Shown here piece after piece: positions 9,584-20,017 of a stretch of DNA of 64,000 nucleotides. The stretch's first letter is position 1, and each line of letters starts with the position of its first letter. A model generated the notes under the pieces. It saw only the letters and a program-made list of their open reading frames with translations, had not been told where the DNA came from and made no database searches. The position numbers were made by a program, and so were the translations under genes. Source of the stretch: Tetradesmus obliquus (lineage: Eukaryota > Chlorophyta > Chlorophyceae > Sphaeropleales > Scenedesmaceae); contig CP126194.1 in NCBI GenBank assembly GCA_030272155.1, positions 7,059,501 to 7,123,500 on the forward strand. The letters are read 5' to 3'.

Positions 9584-12500
9584 GCTCGTTCAGCCGTGCT
9601 GCTGCTGCTGCTGCTGCCGCTGCTGCTGCTGCCGCTGCTGCTGCTGCTGCTGGCCCTGGCAGCACACCTGGGGTCGACCGAGCCTGCTGCCTTTTCACAC
9701 TGGCAGCTGCAGCGGCTATACCACAGCTTGCACCACCAGCAGTACAGCCCACCCCAGAAGCCCCCATGCCCAGCAGAGCTTCCGGCAGCAGCCCTCTCAC
9801 TCACCACTCCAGCAAGCGTGCTGCTACCACTGCTGCTGTTGCCGCTGTCTGTTTGTGTCTCCCCATGGTTCAACAGCTGCAGCTTACTAGGCAGCTTTGC
9901 CCAGCTGCTGACACCCCATGCCACGTCATCGTCATCCGCATAAACCCTACTTGTCGCTCGGGCTAAACCCCCCATGCCAAACACTTCAATCACTGAGTGA
10001 TCCACCCACACAGACAGCTGCAGCTGCTGACCTGGCAACAGCCAGGCATCAGCAGCTGCTACAGGCAGAGGAACAGGGCCACCCTCGCTGTACGTTGTGT
10101 TGCTGCTAGGGCCTGCACTGCTGCGGTCAACCCACAGGGACAGGTCTGTTATGCTCGGTGACGCATGCATTAGGAGTTGCGCCACTGTGCCTTTAAGAAA
10201 GATGTCGACGTACCTGTTATAACTGTCGTTTGGCCTGCTGAGTTGAAGCCTGATGCCAACTGCAAACTCTTCTGGCTGCAGCACAGGGCCTGTGTCCTGC
10301 CGGGCGCTGCTGGCTGCTGTGCTGCCGCTGACATTTCCAGGAATCTTGCTGCCACGGCTGCTGCTGCTGCTGCCGGCAGCTGCAGGTGCTAAAGGCTTGC
10401 TTGGCGTGAGTGTGAAGTTCAGATGAACCTCAAACTGCCTGGCTGTGCTTTGAGTCACATTGGCTGTATCTGGCTGGCTAGTTTTACTGCTGCTGCTGCT
10501 GCTGCTGCTGTTGGGCGCTTTGGCTGATAGAGGTGCCACAGTGCCCACAGGCACAAGCGTGGTGAGGCCTGGCAGGCTGGCCACTGCAGCTGCAGAGGCG
10601 TTGTACAGCTGCAGCGCAGGCCAGCAGCAGCAGCAGCAGCAGCAGCATCAGCAGCATCAGCAGCATCAGCAGCAGCAAGCTCAGCCACATATGTTGATGT
10701 GACGGCACGCTTTGCAGCAAGTACAAGCCGGACACCGCTTATGCACAGCTCGCCGGCACAACCTGTGCCGCATAGCAGCTTGAACACGTGCTAAGCTTGA
10801 ACACCGCTGCTGCATCATGCATTCATGCACGACATGCATCATGCATTCATGCACGACATGCTCAACGCTTACAACTCACCTGCGCCCCCCGCAGCAGCTG
10901 CACCTCCCTCACAGGATATGCCCGCAGCGACTTAGTGGCCCTGTCATAGCTGAGCTGCCGCATCAGCGTGTGCACCCCTTTGAAGCCCATGGCCTCAATC
11001 ACAGGAGGCAGCTGGTCGCTGCATGAGTCAGCGCAGCCTGCTGCTGTGTCCTGCACCCAGGAGACCATCAGCTGCCTGCCATCGGCCGTCTTGAAGATGG
11101 TTGAGGCATACACTGAGCCGTAGTCTGCAGCGTGCACAAGTGTACATATACACACAAGTCTGGGTCAATGTACGGGGAGTTCACTGGCGGCCATACAGCA
11201 GAGCCGCACCATCATGCGTAACAGTATTTGAACATTGTGCAGGCTTATACACAGCAGCCTCAGCTTCAGTTCCACAAAAACAAAAACACATGCCCTCAAG
11301 CACTCAGGGCCCACCTGTCCGCTGCGGCATGAACTTCAGGCCATCCAGCTGCCCAGTGAACAGGCTCCGCGTGGCAGCCACCACCCCTGCCTCAATCGTG
11401 TTGAAGCCAGCATCAGCTGCTGCTGCTGCTGCTGCCTGAACTGCTGCTGCTGTTGCTGCATTGCTACCAGCACTGCGCTCAGCATGCGTGCCGTTCGGGT
11501 ATCCTCTGTACTGCCAACCCAGCACCTGACCACTGATGCTGCTGCTGCTGCTGTGTGTGCTTTCTGGCGCCTTCCGAGCCTTCCGAGGCAGCTTGCTGCT
11601 GACGCTTGAGGCTCCCATACCTGATGCCTCATCTGCTGCTGCTGCTGCCTTGTTGCTTGGCTGCTTGGGGTGCAGTGCTGAGTAGTCCCAGGGCCCGTTG
11701 CCCAGCACGTACCACTCCATGGAGAACAGGCCTCGGAAGCGGCTCTGGTCATCCCATTTGACCATGAACAGTCCTGCAGGCAGCGGCATGGCACACACGC
11801 CGGGCTTTTGTGTTGTCTGTCTGTGATGGCTGAGAAAGCAAGATGCGGAAGGTTCAGTACAGCTGTCCAGCATTCGGTTGCAAGGGTGCTACAGCCAGCT
11901 CTTGGGCTTACACACTGCGCCAGCTTCCCCGTGTTGTGTGCTGCTGCCGCTTGAACATTCAAGCTCAGAACGCTGCAAATGTAATACACACAAATCTTGA
12001 TGTGGCTGCAGCGCCGCACCTGACTTAACCGACTAGGAAAATGCCGGAAAAGGTTGTCAAAATGTGTGCGCAGCACCTAAATAAGTGCAGCAGCCGCACC
12101 TGGGTCCAGCTCCAGGAAGTCTACCACCTCCCACATGCGGCACAGCGCACCAAACTGGTCACATGGCCCGCCATAGGCCGGGCTGGGCCAACCGCTGCTG
12201 CTGCTGCTGCTGCTGCCAATGCGTGATGCCAAGCACTGACCGTTGATCTGCAAGGCAGCCAAACAAGGACAGCGCAGAGGCAAGTGTATGCGGCGCACTC
12301 AGCTGCAGTTGCAGGAGATGTTTGTTTTGCACGTAGCACAACAGCCTGCACTCACAGCAGCAGCTATATGCTGTGCAGCAACATCACTGACGTCACTACC
12401 GCTGTAGTTTGATTAGCAAGCTCATAGAGCAGGCACAACACCTGCATGCTACACAGAGCTTCACAATGAAATTTGGTCAACGCACCTCCGGTTCTATGTC

Positions 12501-13262
12501 CAGCTGATTGAACAGCGTGCCAACATACGACCAAGGGCCGCTCATGTTGGCTGCTGTGTAGATGCCTGCACCGCCCATGCAGAACGCCTGGCTGCCCACT
12601 GCCAGGGCATAGTGGGGTTTAGGCAGGGGTTTGGGGTTTGGGGGCGAGGTGAGGGCGGTCCAGACAGCATCTTTGGCCTCTGTGGGGTCACGGAACTGGA
12701 AGTTTGTGCCTCCTGGTGGCACCTGTGTGTACGGGGTTGTGATGAAGTGTGCAGCCAGTGGCAGGAAACAGTGTTGTGGCAGCAGCATGGTCCTGTAGTG
12801 AATCAATACAACCGGTATAACCAATTGATTCAGGCAAGTTGTAAATTGCAAATGGTTCCCTGCTGCTGAATCAAACTGTCTCCTAGTCATCGCAGCTATA
12901 CATGGCATATGTGGAACACCCACAGCCCCACGGCAGACATCAGGGCTTCTGCTGTTGCACCAGCTGCCTCCTTGTCTAGCAGCAGCATACACACAATAAT
13001 CCTGACCTGCGTAAGGAATGGGTTGCTAGGCAGCTTCTTCCACCTTTTGCTGCTGCACCAACTGTTAGCGCCGTCTGATCTACACACAGAGCACACCCAC
13101 CTGAGTAAGAAAGGGGTTGCTAGGCAGCTTCCGCCACCTCTTCAGCAGCGGGTCGCTCAGGTCCTCAGGCACTGCTGCCGCCTGCTGCTGGAAAAAGTTG
13201 CCAAACTCGGGCACGGAGGAGCCAGCGGCAGTATAGGTCAGCACTGGCACACCTGCATTTGT

Positions 13263-13315
<53 letters not shown>

Positions 13316-14919
13316 GGTTCGTACACATCTGCTGTTGAGTTGCAGGTGTTGGGTCTATTGGGCAGACAAGCAAGCAGCAGTGGAGCAATGCTATGCTGGC
13401 GAGTTGCAGGTGTTGGGTCTGTCAGCGCAACCAAGCAGCAGCAGTGGGCAGCGCAGGCGGAACTGCGCAGTTTGTTGGCGCCCAGTTGCACATCCCATCA
13501 TCCACCACACTTGCAGCCAATTGCATCTTATCTGAGCACAGTTCTTGTCTGGTATAAACATGCTCCTACAGCCACAGCCGTGCTTCTGCAGCACTCCTCA
13601 TCCAACTATATTTGATAAAAGAAAACACCCGATGATGCCAACCTTCATTGTCAATGGTGGCAGAGCCGCTCCACACGCCATTCCTGTCATACAACTGGTC
13701 GGGCAGCAGCGCCGGCGGCAGCCAGCTCCACCGCACAAGGTCCCTGCTGACCACATGACCCCAGAATGGAGCACCTGCACACATACATCAGCAGGAGTGA
13801 GGGTACAGCCGCTCATCCCGCTAGAAAGGCAGCAGGTAACGCTGGGGCTTCAGATATGGCGTTTATTTCGTCATCTTGCTGCGCGGTCAATGGCCTGAGT
13901 GAGAATTGAGCAGACATTGCTGCAGCTGTGTGAGCTGCAGCTGCCAGGTCCCCGCGAACCTCTGCAGAAGGTTGTGCTGCTTTGCAGCTGCTGCACTGTT
14001 GCTGTTGCTGCTGCTGCTGCTGTCACTTACCCCATGCCATTGCTTTGGGGTTGTATTGAAAGAACGTGTGTGTGGTGCCGTTGCGCTGAAACAGCCCATG
14101 CGGGTCATTCAGCCAGCCTGCAGGGCGCAGCATAGACGATGTAACATATGCACTTCAGTACCAGGGCATGCACATACCTTCTCTCCATGCTTTGATGCAA
14201 TTTTTCACAATGACATACAAAATGCATTGCCCACTGGAAAGTGATGAGAGCTGTACTCTCCACAGGCAGTTCATCACTAGTGCCAGCATGCGCCAACGAG
14301 ACACGGAATGCCGTTGCAGTGCTGCCACTTGAGGCTGTTTGGCTGCTGCTACTTTTGCGAATGACAGAATCAAGCGCACAGCAATTGCTGCTGGCCATCA
14401 TACATACCGTACGGCACAGTGATGTGGTAACCTGGCCGCAGCGGCTGCCACTGGTGGTTGGTGAAGTTGTCGCAGCCAGCCCTTCGGTATGCCGCCAAGT
14501 CTGACGCAACTGCAGTTGGTGCGGAATTGAGCAGTGTAAACAAAATTCAAAGACATGGCTCAGGAGCTCCTTGCACGCATCTGCTGGTGGCCAGATGGTG
14601 CACATGCAGCATCAACAGCCAAGGCTGTGGTTTGCTGAGCAAGCAGCTGCTGCAGGTTGACTACTCACGTCCGTAACACAGTCGTGAAGCGCTCGCTGCA
14701 GTTATTACTACCATCTTAGGAAGCTTTGCAGCGGCACAGAAAGGCAGCACTTGCATGTTGCGACCTTCATGAAGCCCTGTAAGCTCTCTGGGCAGTTGGC
14801 TCTTGCTGCTGCTCACCCATTTGAACTTGCTGCAAACGCCTTGATGGCAGCCCACGGCCGGATACGATGAAGCATGATGTCACGAAGAAGCATAAGAGCG
14901 GCTTAACGCAGAATCCCAT
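9448..14919 (-). CDS. secreted GH32 beta-fructofuranosidase (invertase-type)
   Basis: Expected to hydrolyse sucrose or fructans outside the cytosol. Exons, minus strand: 14919-14817, 14509-14408, 14117-14031, 13774-13643, 13252-13101, 12722-12486, 12247-12100, 11773-11315, 11124-10880, 10608-9448; all phases agree. The first ATG (14919) gives a signal-peptide-like start, [19 protein letters not shown]; an in-frame ATG at 14955 is possible. Exon 3 has WLNDPHG with the nucleophile Asp, exon 4 [12 protein letters not shown], exon 6 FRDP, exon 7 MWEVVDF with the acid/base Glu (family consensus MWECPDF or MWECVDF). Exon 10 holds the beta-sandwich [10 protein letters not shown] and RVYADDD. The last exon may contain one more intron (donor GTGAGT near 9802, acceptor in the CAG tract), which would remove Ser- and Gln-rich stretches. 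The product is about 940 residues if unspliced there, longer than usual because of Ser/Ala-rich inserts. Confidence 0.85.
9541..9582. repeat. (CTG)14 microsatellite in GH32 last exon
   Basis: Read on the minus strand it is poly-Gln. If the suspected last intron is real, it lies directly at its 3' splice site. Confidence 0.9.
10812..10859. repeat. 24-bp tandem duplication in GH32 intron 9
   Basis: Two adjacent identical 24-bp units, each beginning GCATCATGCATTCATG, lie between exon 9 and exon 10. Confidence 0.9.
13001..13058 (-). repeat. echo of GH32 exon 5 3' end inside intron 5
   Basis: A diverged copy of the end of exon 5 (reading [14 protein letters not shown] against [14 protein letters not shown]) with its own GT donor at 13007, 93 bp into the intron. 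The adjoining intron sequence is also duplicated (TACACACA motif). Only the 3' edge of the exon is present, so it cannot be an independent exon. Confidence 0.85.
13264..13314. repeat. (CAG)17 microsatellite at a 3' splice site
   Basis: As CTG on the sense strand it runs up to within about 12 bases of the GH32 exon 5 acceptor (AG at 13253-13254). Confidence 0.9.
13337..13420. repeat. 20-bp direct repeat in GH32 intron 4
   Basis: GAGTTGCAGGTGTTGGGTCT occurs at 13337-13356 and again at 13401-13420, each followed by related CAG-rich sequence. Confidence 0.85.
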
Positions 14920-14955
14920 AGGGACACCACGAGGAACAATGCTGCTTGGCACCAC

Positions 14956-15684
14956 TGAGAACTCAGCTAGGTTGAGGAAGTAGATCGGCCACCTTTCAAG
15001 CCGTGTTGTTCAAAAATATCGGTGGGGTGTGTTTCATTGTCTTAATTCTCGCCATGGTTTCACATTTCGGTGCAAAAAAAGGGAAACGAAGACGGGCCCA
15101 CCCCTTCAAAGCAGAAAGCAACTAGGCGATATTCACACATAGTAGAGCTCTTGAAGGTTGGCTTGAAAGGCAATGATGCGACTCGAGGCAAGATCTTGCT
15201 ACTTCATGCACCGCGATGCACAGTGTCACACTTCTTGTGACACCAGCTGCCTGCTCAGTCAGGTTGTTCGTACAGCCATGAAAGGACTTCCAGAGATACA
15301 CATGAATACTTCTTTCGAGTCAGATGATTGCAGGTAGACCAACGTATGCACTGTCAACGATGGCTGCGGCTATCACCCAGCCTGGGTCTGCACTTCCAAT
15401 GTTACAGAAAAACCCACAGCCAGCTGCACTGCTTTCATTCAGCACAATTGAGACACCGATATAGCATGTTTTTGGCTGAATTGCAGGGGAAGATGCTGAA
15501 CAATCAACCACACTAAGTCAAAATGTACTGCAAGCCTGAGTATGTGGCACAGTGAGCAGACCTGTCCCAGAGACTCAGCTCTACTGCTGCGACTCCAAGG
15601 CATGAACATTGTGAAGCATGTTCCAGCCCACAATTAGCACCTGGCATAGCTTCAGCAACAAGATACGCCGCACCATATCACACT
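14956..15684. other. intergenic, with probable 3' UTR of the gene at 15685
   Basis: No gene supported. A TGTAA polyadenylation-type motif (minus strand) lies at 15402-15406, about 280 bp beyond the stop of the minus-strand gene. The part near 14956 should be the upstream region of the invertase gene. Confidence 0.45.
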
Positions 15685-17004
15685 TTAGGCAGCAACAGCC
15701 TCCCCTCCTTCACACACATTGCAATGCTCGTGCAATGCATGCTGTGCCGGCACCTGCAGCAGCTGCAGCACAGCCTGCAGGCTCACATTCTGTGCCCGCT
15801 TGGGCACCCACTTGGTGAACTTCTCATAGCTGTCAAGCTCGCAGTCCACTTCCTGCACCACACGCCAGCCCCCTTGCAGCACTGCCTGGGTGTCAACAAT
15901 AGGCACGCTGAGGCAGCAGCAGGCAGCTGCAGCAGAAGCATCCACCAGCCCCTGAACAGCTGCAACTGCCTGCGCCAGCTCAGCAACAAAGTCAACTGGC
16001 TTCTCAAGTGGCTTCAGGTCCTGCTGCTCGTCCTTCTGCTGCTGCCCCTGTTCTGGCAGGCTCTTGGCACCATCTGTGCTTGCAGGAAGGGCTGCCGGGA
16101 TCTTCTGCGTCTGCTGTGTGCTGTTCCTGCAAGCAGCAGCAATTGCCTCCTCTGGCTGGGCTGCTGACTTCTGCGCCCCTTCCCTGCCTGCAGGTGGGTG
16201 CTTGTCTTTCCAGTGGCTGTCAGGCAGCTGGTAGGCCTCAGGCACTTGGAAGGTGTCTAGCAGCTGCAGCTGGATGAGCTCCGGGCACTCCTGAGCCCAG
16301 GCTGCAAGCCCACGAACCCACGGGTCAACTGCCTGCAGCTGCAGCTGCAGCTGCTCACCCCCACAGCCACCGTTGCTGCTGCGCCGTGCAGCTGCTGTGC
16401 TGGCGCCAGTGGGCAGCTGCTCATCCTCTTCCTCTTCTGCTGCTGCAGCTTCCAGCTGTGCTTGCTGCTCTGCCAGAGCAGCAGCCCGCGCCTTTGCTGC
16501 TGCCTGTGCCTCTACGCGCCTGTCCCATCTGTACTGCCACTTCTCTCGCAAGCTCTGTCCTAAAGGCACCTGCTGTAGCTGCTGCTGCTGCTGGCTCTGC
16601 GCCTTCTTCTTGGATGACGTGCGCCCCCTGCCCTCATGCGAGCTCCTGCGCTGATGGCCCTCTAGTGTACTGGTGTTGCTGTTAGCGTTCCATGGCGCAA
16701 GCTGGCTGCTGCCTCTGCCTGCTTGGACGCTTGCCCGATGCCTGCTGGATGCCTGGCTGCTGCTGTGCTGAGCACCTTGCTGCTGCTGCGCCTGCTGCTG
16801 GTGTTGCTTTCTGGTAAAGCTGCCTGTGTTGAGGTCGGACAGTGTCCTTGTAACTACATCTCCGTCATCATCCTGCAAGCATTCCGCAGCACTTGTTGCT
16901 GCGCCCCAGTCAGAGGCAGCGACGTTGCTGCTGCGTACACCTGCAGCATCTTGAAAGGCAGCTGGTGCAGCTGCTGCGGTTGTGCCCTGACCAGTTGCCG
17001 ACAT
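15685..17004 (-). CDS. hypothetical protein, Gln/Ala/Ser-rich, coiled coil
   Basis: A long open frame with no recognised domain. From the ATG at 17004 it encodes about 439 residues. The frame stays open without an ATG to about 17154, and a possible acceptor (CTGCAG near 17115) suggests an extra 5' exon. Ser/Gln-rich N-terminus, then a basic patch with SSKKKAQ, then a helical Ala/Glu/Gln segment (REKWQYRWDRRVEAQ and following, ending in EEEEDEQ) that looks like a coiled coil. The C-terminal third is less biased and contains WRVVQEVDCELDSYEKFTKW. Its start faces the start of the plus-strand gene at 17588, so they may share a promoter region. Function unknown. Confidence 0.55.
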   Translation of the reverse strand: MSATGQGTTAAAAPAAFQDAAGVRSSNVAASDWGAATSAAECLQDDDGDVVTRTLSDLNTGSFTRKQHQQQAQQQQGAQHSSSQASSRHRASVQAGRGSSQLAPWNANSNTSTLEGHQRRSSHEGRGRTSSKKKAQSQQQQQLQQVPLGQSLREKWQYRWDRRVEAQAAAKARAAALAEQQAQLEAAAAEEEEDEQLPTGASTAAARRSSNGGCGGEQLQLQLQAVDPWVRGLAAWAQECPELIQLQLLDTFQVPEAYQLPDSHWKDKHPPAGREGAQKSAAQPEEAIAAACRNSTQQTQKIPAALPASTDGAKSLPEQGQQQKDEQQDLKPLEKPVDFVAELAQAVAAVQGLVDASAAAACCCLSVPIVDTQAVLQGGWRVVQEVDCELDSYEKFTKWVPKRAQNVSLQAVLQLLQVPAQHALHEHCNVCEGGEAVAA

Positions 17005-17587
17005 GGTTACTGCTGATCTGCTAGAGCTACTGCTATGCTTGGAACGGGAGAAGGATCCTGAGAGTATCCTGCTGATACCCTTGCTTGTGCGAGCCAGCCA
17101 TGTATTGGGTGCCTGCAGGCAGGCAGATGCATGCAAAAGAGGCCAACGCAGCACGCGTTATCGAGTGTTGCTGCTGTTGCTGACTAAGCTATGACGTGTG
17201 TCTGGCCTGCCTCTGAAGTTTCTTAGTTATAGGTTACAACTCTACAACAGGGCTCGTGCTGTTGGCTGCTTGCCTGTTGCTCCATGCTGGGTGCACCGGA
17301 AGGCGGGAGGCAAAAGGCGGGATGTTACGAAGCAGCAGCTGCAGGCGCTGCATGCGACAAAAATATTGATTGCACAGAGTTTGGAACAACCTTGTCTGTA
17401 CCAGTCAATGTGACAATACCATGCGGTTCAATGTCGTTTGTCATCGCACGTGTAGTGCACCGTTGGTTTTTGCACCTTTGTTCATTCCGGTGGAACTAAT
17501 TTGGATGAGCCCAAACACACCAGATAGAACATAACAGCAACATTGGCATGGAACGTTAAACATCCGTTGCATAGCCCGTTTAGCAGC
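17005..17587. promoter_or_regulatory. divergent intergenic region
   Basis: The start-to-start gap between two divergent genes, about 580 bp. It should hold both promoters and possibly a 5' exon of the minus-strand gene. No specific element was recognised. Confidence 0.35.
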
Positions 17588-19593
17588 ATGAGTGCAGCAG
17601 TTGCCAGGTCCAGTAGGGCCGGCTCTTTGACCAACTTCAACAAACCGTCCGTTCAAGCAGGGGCATGCATCAAAGAGCACACTCAGACTGCTAAGCAGCG
17701 CTTTCAACACGCAAAGGATGAGGCAGAGGAGCGCAAGAAGTACGAGGACTGGCCTAAACCGCCTACACCTCCACCAGTGCCAGAAGCGCTAACGCTGTTG
17801 CTGACAGATGACATCATATGGTTGTTTCCCAAAGCGCAGTTTCATCACATGCTTACAGCAGGCGTGGTGTGGCGCACCATGAGCATGTGGGGCGTGCCAA
17901 TACCCAAAGACATCCAGGCAGCAGAACATTCCATGGCTGTGCTGCTCAAGCTGCCGCCAGAGCAGACAGAGCAGCACGTGCTGCCATCAGCAGCAAAAGC
18001 AGCAGCATCCCTTTCAAAACAGCAGCCATCGATACCAGCAGCAGCTGCCGGCGCAGCACATGGATCAGCAGGCTCACTTACACCAAGGGTGCATGCTGGG
18101 CAGCAGCACTTGCAGCAGCAGAAGCAACAGCCACAGCAGCAGGGGCAGGCAGCAGACAAAAAGGCAAGCATGTCATCCTGCAGGCACTCCAGCATTACAC
18201 CAGATACCCTGCAGTACGCCTTGCCACAGCATTACTTCTCATCACCGCAGCAGCAGCTGCTGGCAACAGCAGCACAGGAGTTGCATGAGCTACGCATCGG
18301 CAAGGGCATGCGCTGCTCAGCAGACGACACGCCGTGCCCACAGCCGCTAAGCACTGCACAAGGTGCGTGTCGGCTCTGGCCGTTGCACGCCGCCACAAGC
18401 TGCTGTATACTGCTGCTGCACAATGACTGCCTTCCACACTGTTGGTCTGTGCAATGCTTTCCTGCAAGCTGTGCCATATGCGCAATGCACATCCTGCATG
18501 GAACCCGGGTGGTTGCAGCAACTGTGAGTTGTGCTTGTGCCGACACTTGATGCTCCTGTCTGCAGGCCATGCAAACAGCAACTGTCAGCCCCCAGGTGGT
18601 GTGCTGGCCAAGTTCCGCAAACGGCTGGCAGCATTGGCAAAAGCAGCAATCACCACCAAGCGTACGCCTGCTTCCAGCAGCCCCATCAGAGGCGCGCCCT
18701 GCAGCACAGCCATATTTGCGGCAAGCCCTGCAAGCTGCACCCCACAGCAGCGGGCCTCGAGTGTGGCGTCGCTGCAGCGGCGGCTGCGGCAGGAGGTGTG
18801 GAGCATGTCGCTGCCACCCGACCAGTACCTGCTGTGCAGGAGCCCTGATGGCATTGACAGCCCAGTGCGCTTCAGCCCTGTGCGTACCAGTGCTAGCGAG
18901 CCAGCATGCAGCCCACAAGCACAGAAGCGTGCACAGCAGCAGCTGAGGGCACAGCGGGCTGCTAGTCTGCAGCTGGAGCTGCAGGACGCCCGCATGGTGC
19001 TGAGCAGGGCAGCAGCAGCGCTGCAGCTGGAGCGCAGCAAGCTCAGTGTCGCCTCTGAGCTGCGCAGGTGAGCTGGTCGCGAGCTGCGCTTGTATTCGCA
19101 CATTGTGTTTGCATGGGTCGCATTACTTCTTGAGCATGCTGCACTGCCGCATACATGTTGACCGCACCTTTCAAGTGATGCATTGCTGGCTGCTTGCAGG
19201 AATGGCACTGCTGATGAGGGTGAGGTCATACCAGCGCTGCAAGGCTCCTGCAACAGCCTGCAGCAGCTGGTGCATGCAGCACAACAGCATGTGCTGCAGC
19301 TGGAGGCAGCCACTGACGCTGCGACAACAGGCAGTGTTGTTGCGTGTGTTGCAGCAGCGATATCAGAGGAGAGTTGCGAGGACGAGCAGGATGATGACAG
19401 TGCTGTGGATGACGCAAGCACGGCGCCTGCAGCAGCTGCACCCACCAAGTTCGTGGCCGAAGACCAGGAGAATATGCTGCAGGCACAGGGGCTGGGTGAA
19501 ATTGAGTGCCTGTCAGATGATGAGCAGTACTGTGTGCAGGCACAGATGGCTCACCAGGTGGAGGCATATGCAGCCGCTGCACACAGGCTGTGA
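17588..19593 (+). CDS. hypothetical protein, three exons
   Basis: Exons 17588-18362, 18566-19067 and 19200-19593 join in phase (GT-AG introns) to about 556 residues. The start is the first ATG of the frame (MSAAVARSS). A conserved-looking block is LLLTDDIIWLFPKAQFHHML near residues 70-90. Then come Ala/Gln-rich low complexity, a Ser/Pro-rich region with SPVRFSPVRTS that could be phosphorylated, a helical heptad-like segment (RAQRAASLQLELQDARM), and an acidic C-terminus with EDEQDDDSAVDD. No family recognised; a cytoskeletal or cell-cycle scaffold would fit the composition but is speculation. A TGTAA motif at 19714-19718 may be the polyadenylation signal. Confidence 0.7.
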
Positions 19594-19770
19594 AGCTCTC
19601 AGGCCTGGCGTGGCACAAACCACGCAGCTTCTGAAATGAAGCTGACATATTAGAGCTACACACTGATACGTTATATGCTTGTGCAGGTGGTGAGTGCACA
19701 AGCAATGTGGTTGTGTAAGTACCAGGTTGACCAGGTTAAGAACGTTCTTCAGCCCAGTCCAGCCTGGCAC

Positions 19771-19794
19771 GGGGAGGGAGGGGGGGGGGGGGGG
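19771..19794. repeat. G-rich run
   Basis: A 24-base tract with 22 G and two A, just beyond the probable 3' end of the gene at 17588-19593. It could form G-quadruplex structure. Confidence 0.85.
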
Positions 19795-19950
19795 CACACG
19801 ATTTTAATCACCAGGTGACATATGTTGTGGTACAACTTTGAGGATGTGTAAAATAACCCTGAATCATTTACGACGTGACCGTTTTGTCTCGGTCCAACTC
19901 ATGGCAAGAGTTGTGGCTCAGCAGACCGGGCCGGACTTCGGGGAGGGCTT

Positions 19951-20017
19951 CCGTACAAGCAGCTTCGTCATGTCCTGTATGTCATGTCCGTACAAGCAGC
20001 TTCGTCATGTCCTGTAT
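19951..20017. repeat. 30-bp direct repeat, 37-bp period
   Basis: CCGTACAAGCAGCTTCGTCA and the following ten bases occur identically at 19951-19980 and 19988-20017. Confidence 0.95.
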
